This document shows positions 20,777 through 28,009 of a DNA stretch of 28,486 nt, piece by piece. Under the pieces are notes generated by a model that worked only from the letters and a program-made list of their open reading frames with translations, was not told the origin of the DNA and did not search any database. Origin of the DNA: a virus. The stretch covers positions 1-28,486 of IMG/VR virus record IMGVR_UViG_3300029910_000080; one strand, given 5' to 3'. Each line of letters opens with the position of its first letter. The first letter of the stretch is position 1. The translations under genes were made by a program, and so were the position numbers.

Positions 20777-21771
20777 TGCCGATTCTTCTAATCACAGGCG
20801 GCGCGGGATTTATTTCCAGCCATATCATCGAATATTTTTTGAGACTGACCGACTGGTCAATCGTGGTGTTGGACAAGTTCACGTACGCCAGCCACGGGCT
20901 TACTCGTTTGAAGGAAATCGGCGCGTATGACAATCCGCGCGTAAAGATTCATGTCGTAGATATCGCGCGTCCCATGAGCCTGCTTCTGGAGCAGGAAATC
21001 GGACATGTAGACTACATTCTGCACATGGCGGCAGGCACGCACGTCGACAATTCCATCCGCTGTCCCCGAGACTTCGTAGAAACTAACGTCATGGGTACCC
21101 TGGAGATGCTCGAATTTGCGCGTCGTCAGCCAGCGCTGAAGAACTTCATTTACTTCTCAACCGACGAGGTGTTCGGTCCCGCGAAACCGGGTGTCAGCTT
21201 CAAGGAGTGGGACCGTTACAATTCTTGCAATCCGTATTCGGCCACTAAAGCGGGCGGAGAAGAGCTTGCACTAGCCTGGGCTAACACATACAAAGTGCCA
21301 GTAACCATCACTCACACGATGAACGTCATCGGGGAGCGTCAGCACTTTGAGAAGTTCTTGCCCAAAGTTGTGCGCGCCGCGATTACCGGAGAAGAAATTC
21401 TGCTTCACACCGACGCGGCAGGAAAGACCAGCGCCAGAACCTATCTGCACGGTAAAGATGTAGCAGACGCTCTGTATTTTATCATGCAAATTCCCGCGTG
21501 CCGCGAAAAGTACAACATCGAAGGCCAGCAAGAGGTTTCTAACGAAGACTTGGTAAAAAGCGTTTCGCTCACCCTCGACAAACCGATTCTAACCAAGAAA
21601 GGAATGCCGACAACCCGTCCGGGAAACGACGCACGCTATCATGTTGATGGAAGCAAGTTGCGCGCGCTGGGGTGGAAGCCGGGACTCAGCTTCAAAAAAA
21701 GATTGGGCATGACCGTATGGTGGATGGCACAGCCTGAAAATCTGCACTGGTTGGGACTAGGTAAAGAGTAG
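20776..21771 (+). CDS. NAD-dependent sugar-nucleotide epimerase/dehydratase
   Basis: This 331-residue protein is an extended short-chain dehydrogenase acting on a nucleotide sugar, closest in pattern to dTDP-glucose 4,6-dehydratases. It has the NAD motif TGGAGFISSH (7-16), the FSTDEVFG strand with S128/T129/D130/E131, and the catalytic Y154-x3-K158 in NPYSATK. The 4,6-dehydratase group carries TDEVYG at that place, and D/E here match its acid/base pair. The product would be a modified sugar donor for the neighbouring transferases. Its ATG overlaps the previous TAA. Confidence 0.87.
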   Translation: MPILLITGGAGFISSHIIEYFLRLTDWSIVVLDKFTYASHGLTRLKEIGAYDNPRVKIHVVDIARPMSLLLEQEIGHVDYILHMAAGTHVDNSIRCPRDFVETNVMGTLEMLEFARRQPALKNFIYFSTDEVFGPAKPGVSFKEWDRYNSCNPYSATKAGGEELALAWANTYKVPVTITHTMNVIGERQHFEKFLPKVVRAAITGEEILLHTDAAGKTSARTYLHGKDVADALYFIMQIPACREKYNIEGQQEVSNEDLVKSVSLTLDKPILTKKGMPTTRPGNDARYHVDGSKLRALGWKPGLSFKKRLGMTVWWMAQPENLHWLGLGKE

Positions 21772-21780
21772 AAATAACCC

Positions 21781-21810
21781 TTGACAAGTAACCCTATTCT
21801 GTGATATAAT
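21781..21810 (+). promoter_or_regulatory. Promoter of the HNH gene in the sugar operon
   Basis: TTGACA (21781-21786) and TATAAT (21805-21810) are 18 bases apart. The transcript would start at about 21817, just ahead of GGGAG (21818-21822) and the ATG at 21831. Confidence 0.8.
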
Positions 21811-21830
21811 CTTAAATGGGAGATTATATT

Positions 21831-22370
21831 ATGAAACCAAAGCCACAGAGAATCAAAGACAGAACTGGACAACGAATGGGTCGTCTTGTTTTTCAGAAGT
21901 TTACAGGGCTGGTCAAAAACAAACAAGCCTATTGGCAGTGTCTGTGTGATTGTGGCGCTATTGTAGTGGTGTCTGGTGTGTGGGTACAGTCGGGAAATAC
22001 TCGTAGTTGTGGCTGTTTGAGAAAAGAGCGTTCCGCTGCTGCATTGCGCACCCACGGGCAGTCTGCGGGAGGAAGAACCCCTGAGTATCAATTATGGCTA
22101 AGTGCCAAGTCTCGGTCTATTCGAGACGGGTTGCCTTTTGACTTGTCTGTTTTTGATATCAAAATTCCAGAATATTGTTCTCTGCTTGGAGTAAAGTTGA
22201 CAGCAGGAACACGCAAAGCACACGACGCAAGCCCGTCGTTGGATAAAATCATTCCTGAATTGGGATATGTCAAGGGAAACATTCAAGTAATTTCTCACAG
22301 AGCCAACTGGATAAAAAGCAACGCTACTTTAGATGAATTGAAAACCATCATAGCGAATTGGGGGAGATAG
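21831..22370 (+). CDS. HNH-type homing endonuclease in the sugar operon
   Basis: The 179-residue protein has an N-terminal cysteine-rich DNA-binding module (CLCDCG, then GNTRSCGCLRKE, about 46-73) and a C-terminal HNH-like domain (PSLDKIIPELGYVKGNIQVISHRANWIKSNAT), a combination found in phage homing endonucleases. The ATG at 21831 is chosen over one at 21816 because GGGAG lies between them and the promoter puts the transcript start at about 21817. It separates the epimerase from the next transferase, and its TAG overlaps that GTG start by one base, so it may keep operon coupling intact. It is AT-richer than its upstream neighbour. Confidence 0.8.
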   Translation: MKPKPQRIKDRTGQRMGRLVFQKFTGLVKNKQAYWQCLCDCGAIVVVSGVWVQSGNTRSCGCLRKERSAAALRTHGQSAGGRTPEYQLWLSAKSRSIRDGLPFDLSVFDIKIPEYCSLLGVKLTAGTRKAHDASPSLDKIIPELGYVKGNIQVISHRANWIKSNATLDELKTIIANWGR

Positions 22371-23287
22371 TGAAGATTGTTCTTTTTGGAAATCATCGTT
22401 TCATTTTTAGTACTGAATCACATCATCTTTGGACTTGGAAAAAACTAGGACATGAAGTGGTTGCATTGCAAGAAGGTGTCGCAACCACTGATGACATCCT
22501 CAGAGCCTGTGAAGGTGCGAGCGTGCTGCAAGTCACCCACACGCATGGTTGGTCGATTGCAGGCTCTATAACTCCAGAAGAAATGCTCAAACGAGTTCGA
22601 GCTATGGGAGTGAAGACCTTTAGCTACCACTTGGACTTGTATTTTGGCTTGAACACACTGGACAAGAGAGCAGAACGAGTTGGTCAGCATTGGTCTTGGA
22701 AAGTAGACTATTTCTTCTCCACGGACGGCGCGCACGAAGCCGAGTACAAAGCGGCGGGCGTGAACCACTATTACCTGCCCCCTGCGGTCGTGGAATATGG
22801 CTGCTTCAAGGGCCAATACAATCCACAGTTCGCGACAGACATTGCCTTCACAGGCTCTGTGGGATACCATCCCGAATATCCGTTCCGCACGAAGCTGATT
22901 GAGAACCTTCGTCGCGTTTACGGCGGACAGTTCCGAGTATTTTCGGGCATGCGCGAGGACGCGCTGAATTCGGTGTACGCATCATGCAAAATTTTGATTG
23001 GCGACCACTGCATGGCAGGCATGCCACGCTATTGGTCAGACCGTTTGCCTGAAACCTGCGGTCGCGGGGGCTTTATCCTCTATCCAAAGACCGAGGGCAT
23101 GACCATTCCCACGGCAACTTACGAGCCACAGAACCTCGTGGACATCTACAACAAGGTCGCATACTACTTGAACCACCCGCAGGAGCGAGAAGCGATTCGC
23201 GACGCGGCTTTCGAGCACGTTCGCAAATTCGACACATACACAAACCGCTTGCAGGAAATTCTGCGCGTCATGGGTTTCCAGCAATGA
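22370..23287 (+). CDS. Glycosyltransferase, CgeB-like GT-B
   Basis: This 305-residue protein fits the CgeB/Glyco_trans_1_2 group. It has an N-terminal KIVLFGNHRF strand, a central YFFSTDGAHEAEYKAAGVNHYYLPPAVV (anticipated donor-site loop), DIAFTGSVGYHPEYPFR and a C-terminal LPETCGRGGFILYPKTEGM strand with the DAAFEHVRKFDTY helix seen at the end of that domain. GTG at 22370 is chosen because GGGGAG (22361-22366) precedes it; a TTG 12 bases earlier is unlikely. The first third of the gene is AT-richer than the rest, with a change near 22700. Its stop overlaps the next start (ATGA). Confidence 0.78.
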   Translation: MKIVLFGNHRFIFSTESHHLWTWKKLGHEVVALQEGVATTDDILRACEGASVLQVTHTHGWSIAGSITPEEMLKRVRAMGVKTFSYHLDLYFGLNTLDKRAERVGQHWSWKVDYFFSTDGAHEAEYKAAGVNHYYLPPAVVEYGCFKGQYNPQFATDIAFTGSVGYHPEYPFRTKLIENLRRVYGGQFRVFSGMREDALNSVYASCKILIGDHCMAGMPRYWSDRLPETCGRGGFILYPKTEGMTIPTATYEPQNLVDIYNKVAYYLNHPQEREAIRDAAFEHVRKFDTYTNRLQEILRVMGFQQ

Positions 23288-24033
23288 GTGCCGTGTTAGT
23301 GGCGGGCATCGGGTGTCACAGCCGTGCGCATTACTCAGACGCGCAAAGACTGACTTGGGTGCCTCAACTAGGAGTCGAGCATCGATTTTTCTTTGGGAAC
23401 CCAGCCAAGTATGCGGCGAGAGTCCGAGAACACCACGACGAAATATGGTTGCCCACAGGCGACGACTATTTCACCTTGGCCGATAAAGTTCAGGCATCTT
23501 TGCGATGGGCTTTGGACAACAAATTTCACTCGATATTTTTGGTGGATGACGACACGTATGTGAACGGAGCCAATCTTCGGGCAGCTCTGGGAGATTGGGA
23601 GAAATATCAATATGCGGGTCGCCAAAGACCAGATTCTCGCTACCTGTCTGGGGCCGCGTACTATCTGGGACAAAAAGCCATGAATGTTTTGGCCGATGCG
23701 GTCGTCCCGTCTACCGTGACCCGAGCTTACGGCTTGCCCGCTTTTCCATATCTTGAGGGATGGATAGACTACGTTTTGAGACAAGAGGAAATCGAAGCAA
23801 AGCCCGACTCAAGAATCAAATTTAGTAACGTGTCGATTGACAAAAAGGTAGAAGTAGAGCCAGTCGAGGCAGATACAGTAGCAGACTTTGAATGGTCTGG
23901 TTTGGATATGTTTGCGCGGCACAATCACTTCAGCGAGACCAAGGTAACACCTTCGATTGAATGGCGTCTGAGAAACTTAGAATTTCAAGCGTCTAATAAA
24001 AATATGAGTCTGCAAGAAAAAACTTTCAAGTAA
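23284..24033 (+). CDS. GT31-like galactosyltransferase (249 aa)
   Basis: The sequence resembles beta-1,3-galactosyl/GlcNAc transferases. SDAQRLTWVP matches the R..TW start, FLVDDDTYVN carries a D88-D89-D90 metal site, and YLSGAAYYLGQKAMNVL matches the GxGY/S.G..Y..S segment. It lacks the signal anchor of eukaryotic members, so it would work in the cytoplasm. The ATG overlaps the previous TGA. It is the last gene of the sugar operon, followed by a bidirectional terminator. Confidence 0.75.
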   Translation: MSAVLVAGIGCHSRAHYSDAQRLTWVPQLGVEHRFFFGNPAKYAARVREHHDEIWLPTGDDYFTLADKVQASLRWALDNKFHSIFLVDDDTYVNGANLRAALGDWEKYQYAGRQRPDSRYLSGAAYYLGQKAMNVLADAVVPSTVTRAYGLPAFPYLEGWIDYVLRQEEIEAKPDSRIKFSNVSIDKKVEVEPVEADTVADFEWSGLDMFARHNHFSETKVTPSIEWRLRNLEFQASNKNMSLQEKTFK

Positions 24034-24037
24034 AAGA

Positions 24038-24055
24038 GGCGGGTTTTACCCCGCC
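24038..24055. terminator. Bidirectional terminator
   Basis: GGCGGG/CCCGCC closes a TTTTAC loop. It lies 5 bases after the sugar-operon stop and 11 bases beyond the stop of the minus-strand collagen-like gene. On the minus strand it is followed by a TCTTTT run, so it fits a Rho-independent terminator for that gene, and it probably serves both. Confidence 0.75.
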
Positions 24056-24066
24056 CCTAGTCGAAA

Positions 24067-24885
24067 CTACTGTTGAACCACTGAGTCAAACTGAATTGCC
24101 TGGAACTGTACCAAATCCAGATTTCCGCTCACCGATTGAGAACAGGTCAGTACGACAGTCGAAGGCGTGGATGTTGTAACCACACCCTGAACCTGTACAA
24201 TAGTCTGAGCAGGAATCTGAGCCGCGCCGAGGATTGCCTGATTGTTACTAAACGGGCTTTGTCCAGACACGGCAAGATTGCACGCAACCGTCACGGCTTC
24301 CCCAGGATTCTGAGGAATCACACTGAAGTTCGTTGTCGTGCTCGCTGTGACGAAAAAATTTCCAGCAGGCAGAGACAAAGATGCAGTGTTTCCGTTGACC
24401 ACGGTAGTAGTGGTATAGATAACACTCGACCCTGAAGGGCCTTGCGGACCTGTGGGGCCGCTTGGACCTTGAACGCCAGTCGCGCCTGTGCTTCCGGCAG
24501 GACCAGTTGCTCCCGTGGCTCCTGGCGCACCTTGCAATCCAATCGGACCTTGAGGACCGACCGCACCGAAAGCGACCGCGAAGTCGTAGGTGTTTGAAGC
24601 AGAGTTGATAATTTTCAACAAGTAGTCGGACCCGTTGACCAATCCAGACGGCAGAGCGGAAACAATCTGCGTATCGGAAACGGACGACGGAGCCAGAACC
24701 ACATTGTTGAATTTCACAGTCGGGGCAGTAGAACCTGGTTCAAATCCCTTGCCCGTCACCGTGATGACGTTGGACGTGTAGTTGATTGTCTCGTTGTATA
24801 CCGTGGGTTGAACGGCTGTTTGGGCATGCACCGAGATTGCCGAAAGCAGCGCAATCACGGCCAATACAAACTTGAACATTTTCAT
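24067..24885 (-). CDS. Secreted IPT/TIG plus collagen-like protein
   Basis: This 272-residue protein has a clear signal peptide ([21 protein letters not shown], cut after about 21), an IPT/TIG-like Ig domain (about 28-107, [21 protein letters not shown]), a run of about 14 Gly-x-y collagen-type triplets (about 110-152) and a C-terminal beta domain. It would be exported by the host, unlike any other gene here. AAAGGAG lies before the ATG at 24885; a longer frame upstream has no such site. It is on the opposite strand, with its own promoter and terminator, which marks it as cargo. It may change the infected cell surface or be a host-derived gene; no function is known. Confidence 0.8.
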   Translation of the reverse strand: MKMFKFVLAVIALLSAISVHAQTAVQPTVYNETINYTSNVITVTGKGFEPGSTAPTVKFNNVVLAPSSVSDTQIVSALPSGLVNGSDYLLKIINSASNTYDFAVAFGAVGPQGPIGLQGAPGATGATGPAGSTGATGVQGPSGPTGPQGPSGSSVIYTTTTVVNGNTASLSLPAGNFFVTASTTTNFSVIPQNPGEAVTVACNLAVSGQSPFSNNQAILGAAQIPAQTIVQVQGVVTTSTPSTVVLTCSQSVSGNLDLVQFQAIQFDSVVQQ

Positions 24886-24913
24886 TTTTGTGGCTCTCCT
24901 TTGAGCCATGTAC

Positions 24914-24942
24914 AGATTACCAAAATTCAGGAAGTCTGTCAA
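24914..24942 (-). promoter_or_regulatory. Promoter of the collagen-like gene
   Basis: On the minus strand TTGACA (24942-24937) is followed after 17 bases by TAATCT (24919-24914), a perfect -35 with a weak -10. The start of transcription would fall about 20 bases before the ATG. Confidence 0.6.
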
Positions 24943-24956
24943 CAGGAAAAATCCCA

Positions 24957-25703
24957 ATGGCATCAAGCACCTCCATCACAATCCAGAACACGCTCGATTG
25001 GTTGACCGCGTTCATTCTTCAACGTCCGACCATCGGTATCGGCAACTCACCGGGCGGTCTTGAGCCAGCTCTGACAACAGCGAACATGGTTATGCAGATG
25101 ATTTTGCAGCCACCTTTCGTGTGGTCGTGGAATCGTACAGTGCTGACCACTGCTTTTACCACCTCTGCGGGCGTGTCAGACTACTCCGTTTCCTTGCCCA
25201 CTTACGGCTTTCTTGAAAACGCGACATTGGTGAATGCTAATGCGACAGGCCAAACCCCTCCGAACACCCCGCTAGAAATTTTTAGCATTCTGGCTAAGGA
25301 AGGCAAGCAGAACAAACCCAATAAGATTGCGGTCATCTTGGACGACGACAACGGCAATATCACGTTCCGTGTGTTTCCTGTGCCTGACGCCATTTACACT
25401 GTGGATTTGGATTTCCAGAGAGCCCCTGTGTTGGCGACGGCGCTGGGAGCAACCACCTGGGCTCCGATTCCCGACAGATTGGCGTTTTTGTACGAGCGCG
25501 CTATGATGGCGCAGTTGATGTTGATGTACAACTCGCAACTCTACATGCAAAATATCGAATTGTTTTTCCGTCAGCTAGTTTCCGCCGCCGAAGGTCTTAC
25601 TGAGACACAAAAAGCGATTTTCTTGGAAGACTCGCTACGTATCGCGCGCACTCGTGCCGCGTCTGCATTGGATGTCCAACAGGGTAAGGGGGCTCGCAGC
25701 TAA
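24957..25703 (+). CDS. Neck/tail structural protein A (248 aa)
   Basis: No named family is certain, but the pattern of an early helix pair, PPFVWSWNR, a beta segment ([17 protein letters not shown]) and a C-terminal helix ([23 protein letters not shown]) occurs in phage head-tail connector or tail-tube adaptor proteins. The ATG at 24957 follows AGGA; a longer frame is rejected. Its stop overlaps the next ATG. The next gene looks like a longer paralogue with matching segments in the same order. Confidence 0.65.
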   Translation: MASSTSITIQNTLDWLTAFILQRPTIGIGNSPGGLEPALTTANMVMQMILQPPFVWSWNRTVLTTAFTTSAGVSDYSVSLPTYGFLENATLVNANATGQTPPNTPLEIFSILAKEGKQNKPNKIAVILDDDNGNITFRVFPVPDAIYTVDLDFQRAPVLATALGATTWAPIPDRLAFLYERAMMAQLMLMYNSQLYMQNIELFFRQLVSAAEGLTETQKAIFLEDSLRIARTRAASALDVQQGKGARS

Positions 25704-26731
25704 TGGCCAGCACAGTCGCAAGTACACTAACGGGCGAAATCTTGCTCGCATACGGTCGTCTGTACCCGTGGACGACTCCGGTCTTGAGCGTTCCAGGCTC
25801 GTCTGACGAACCTACGCTGACTTTCTTGGACGATATCGTCAAGAAAATCATGTCCAAATCGAATCCGTGGCCGTGGAACGAAGCGCTCGCGCCCACATTT
25901 TTTACTCAGCCGTATCAGCAGGACTACCCGACCAGTATCAGCCAGAACGTAATGGGTTGGTTGCAGAACTGCACAATGATTGACATCAACAACGTCACCA
26001 CTTCTTCGAAAAACCAGCCGCCGTTGCAATGCGTGGCTCGTTTGCTTCCTCAGTGGATACCAGGATACCCGACAAAAATTTGTTGGATTATCAATTCGTC
26101 TGCCCAGCTTGGCGTGTGGCCAGGACCGGGCGTCGTTTATCAGAACCCGCTCGCGGCATCGCAGGGTGGACCGACTCTTGGCGGACCCGGGAACAACCCT
26201 CTGGCCGCAATTAAGGATACGAACGGCAATATTCAAGTTGTGACCGCGTACGGCACCACCGGGCAAGCTGCAACGGGCGCTTCCGCTCCCGCGTGGCCAT
26301 CTGCTGGCGCTGCCGCGGGCACGAACACAACCGATGGCACCCAGGGATTGGTGTGGACCGTGCAGGACCCGAACGGAATCGCGTTCCGTCTGGACCAAGT
26401 CGCGTCATTCGGCTCACAGGTTTTCCAAATCGCACCTGTTTACCAACTGAAACCACCGAACATCACTTCTTTGGGGCAGACCATTGCGCCGATTCCCGAT
26501 GACCTGAGCTATTTGGTCAAGCGCGGATTCCTCGCGTACTGTTATGAACAGGTCGACCACGCGAAATTCACCATCGCCTATGCTGAATGGCAAGCTGCCA
26601 TCAAGGATGCACTGGGCGCGAGCGACCGTGAGGACCAGGAATTTGGATTCTACCCAGCAGATGCGATGCAGTCCGGCTGCGAAGGCGGCTACGACTATAC
26701 AGGGTGGCCCGGCTGGTCGCCTTCAAACTAA
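25703..26731 (+). CDS. Neck/tail structural protein B, paralogue of the upstream gene (342 aa)
   Basis: Matching blocks with protein A run in the same order: NPWPWNEAL against [33 protein letters not shown] against [21 protein letters not shown], and IAPIPDDLSYLVKRGFLAYCYEQ against [21 protein letters not shown]. The extra length is a middle insertion of about 100 residues (about 150-240), Gly/Ala/Asn-rich, with a DGTQGLVWTV motif like those in surface-exposed virion modules. It probably forms a neighbouring connector ring or an adorned version of one. Both start and stop codons overlap neighbours (TAATG). Confidence 0.65.
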   Translation: MASTVASTLTGEILLAYGRLYPWTTPVLSVPGSSDEPTLTFLDDIVKKIMSKSNPWPWNEALAPTFFTQPYQQDYPTSISQNVMGWLQNCTMIDINNVTTSSKNQPPLQCVARLLPQWIPGYPTKICWIINSSAQLGVWPGPGVVYQNPLAASQGGPTLGGPGNNPLAAIKDTNGNIQVVTAYGTTGQAATGASAPAWPSAGAAAGTNTTDGTQGLVWTVQDPNGIAFRLDQVASFGSQVFQIAPVYQLKPPNITSLGQTIAPIPDDLSYLVKRGFLAYCYEQVDHAKFTIAYAEWQAAIKDALGASDREDQEFGFYPADAMQSGCEGGYDYTGWPGWSPSN

Positions 26732-27087
26732 TGTTCTCAAAAATCAAGCAGTTCTTCGTCATCAAGAATGAATTCGGTCCCGTTGCGGCGCTGTTTGATT
26801 TCTTTCAGGGCCGCACGACCTTTTTCGCTATCGTTTTTGCGATAGACGGCATCGCTTTGTCCGCTACCGCCGTCTACGGCATCGTCCACGGCAAGGATAT
26901 CACCTCAATCGCGGGCATTATAGCGTCCCTTGCGGCGTTCATGGGCAGTTTGCAGGCACTTCTCTTTGCCCATTCCTGCAAAGAAGACTGGGCACGCATC
27001 CAATCACGCAAATTGGACATCATGGAAGCCCAGGGCAAGCCCGTTCAGCCTGGCGCAACCGTCACACAGACCGAAGTGAAGCAGTAA
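26731..27087 (+). CDS. Two-helix membrane protein, holin-like (118 aa)
   Basis: The ATG at 26731 overlaps the previous TAA. Two hydrophobic helices lie at about 29-52 and 57-80, joined by the short turn HGKDI, with a charged C-terminal tail. Length and topology fit a class II holin, but no lysis gene (endolysin or spanin) is recognised nearby, so lysis is a guess; a virion membrane or tail protein is also possible. It is the last gene before the next promoter. Confidence 0.55.
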   Translation: MFSKIKQFFVIKNEFGPVAALFDFFQGRTTFFAIVFAIDGIALSATAVYGIVHGKDITSIAGIIASLAAFMGSLQALLFAHSCKEDWARIQSRKLDIMEAQGKPVQPGATVTQTEVKQ

Positions 27088-27095
27088 TTTACTGC

Positions 27096-27124
27096 TTGAC
27101 AACGCGCGCGCAGTGTGATATAAT
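27096..27124 (+). promoter_or_regulatory. Promoter of the distal glycosyltransferase gene
   Basis: TTGACA (27096-27101) and TATAAT (27119-27124) are 17 bases apart, preceded by TG as in the other cargo promoters. A leader of about 55 bases leads to GAGGAG and the ATG at 27185. Confidence 0.8.
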
Positions 27125-27184
27125 GGTTTGTTAGTAATTCCCCACCCGTTTCACCCCCAAAATGACCCTAATCCGAGGAGAATC

Positions 27185-28009
27185 ATGGATTTGTCCGTTG
27201 TAATCTCGTCTTTTCAGAATCCACAGGGCTGTTATTTAACCGTTTTCGCGCTCTGGGAACAGCTTTCCAAGACAGATTTGACCTGGGAAATCATCGTGGC
27301 GGCGGACGGCGGCACCGAACAGCAGTGGGAAAAACTGAAACATTGTCGCGCGATACGTATTCGGACTGGCTCACCGCAAGGAACCCGTGACGCTGGCATC
27401 AGGGAAGCCGCTGCTGCGACCGTTCTGGTGGTTGAGGACCATGTCATCGTTTCTGATATTGCGTCGTTCTACGCGCTTCACAAGCGTTTTGGCGGGGCAA
27501 TGACGTTTCCTGCCCGAATAGGCGAAGGGACTTCGATGTTTTCGGTCTATGGCACCACGACGAACTGGGATGGCAATCTCTGGTTCAAACAAACCATCTA
27601 CAGTCCACCCAATAGACACACTTATCGTGTCCCGCAATTCGGACACTCCTGTTTTATGATAGACCGCGCGGCATACATCGCCGTGGGCGGATACACAGAC
27701 CTGCTCAAGGGCTGGGGGGGAGAGGAGCCTCACCTGTGCCTCAAATTTTGGATGCTGGGGTATCAACTCTGGCAGACATCGCTCATTTGGCACGCGCACT
27801 TTCTCGCAGACCGCACGGGCGGCGCGATGCAGTCCGAGGATTTTCAGAAAAATTTCAAGATTGTGAAATATGTTTTGACAGGCGACTCTGCCGGATTGCA
27901 AGTCACGCCACCAATGCTGGTTGAAAGGCAGCGCATCATGAACGGCCCTTTCAAAGGTGACATCAATCTACTGCGCGAACATTTCAAGCGCGAAGGAATC
28001 GCTGCATAA
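27185..28009 (+). CDS. Family 2-type glycosyltransferase (GT-A, GalNAc-T-like)
   Basis: This 274-residue enzyme has the GT-A start LSVVISSFQNPQGCYLTVFALWEQL, an acidic metal site VVEDHVIV (E84, D85) and the C-terminal galactosyl/GalNAc-transferase signature GGYTDLLKGWGGEEPHLCLKFWMLGYQLW (GWGGEE at 176-181) followed by a HAH strand (WHAHFLAD). GAGGAG precedes the ATG at 27185; longer frames upstream are rejected. It sits among tail genes, apart from the sugar operon, and has its own promoter. It may add a sugar to the tail or extend the same glycan. Donor and acceptor are unknown. Confidence 0.82.
   Translation: MDLSVVISSFQNPQGCYLTVFALWEQLSKTDLTWEIIVAADGGTEQQWEKLKHCRAIRIRTGSPQGTRDAGIREAAAATVLVVEDHVIVSDIASFYALHKRFGGAMTFPARIGEGTSMFSVYGTTTNWDGNLWFKQTIYSPPNRHTYRVPQFGHSCFMIDRAAYIAVGGYTDLLKGWGGEEPHLCLKFWMLGYQLWQTSLIWHAHFLADRTGGAMQSEDFQKNFKIVKYVLTGDSAGLQVTPPMLVERQRIMNGPFKGDINLLREHFKREGIAA

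Noticed and set aside
18208-24033. Glycosyltransferases serving hypermodified DNA bases
   Set aside because: No thymidylate or dCMP hydroxymethylase or similar gene is seen in the window. This cannot be excluded without the rest of the genome.
24067-24966. Start of the collagen-like protein at 24966
   Set aside because: The extra 27 residues would cross the promoter and precede the signal peptide. AAAGGAG sits just before the ATG at 24885.
25727-26398. Minus-strand frame of 223 codons opposite the neck protein
   Set aside because: It is a shadow of the + strand gene, with no start signals and an arginine-rich composition typical of antisense frames.
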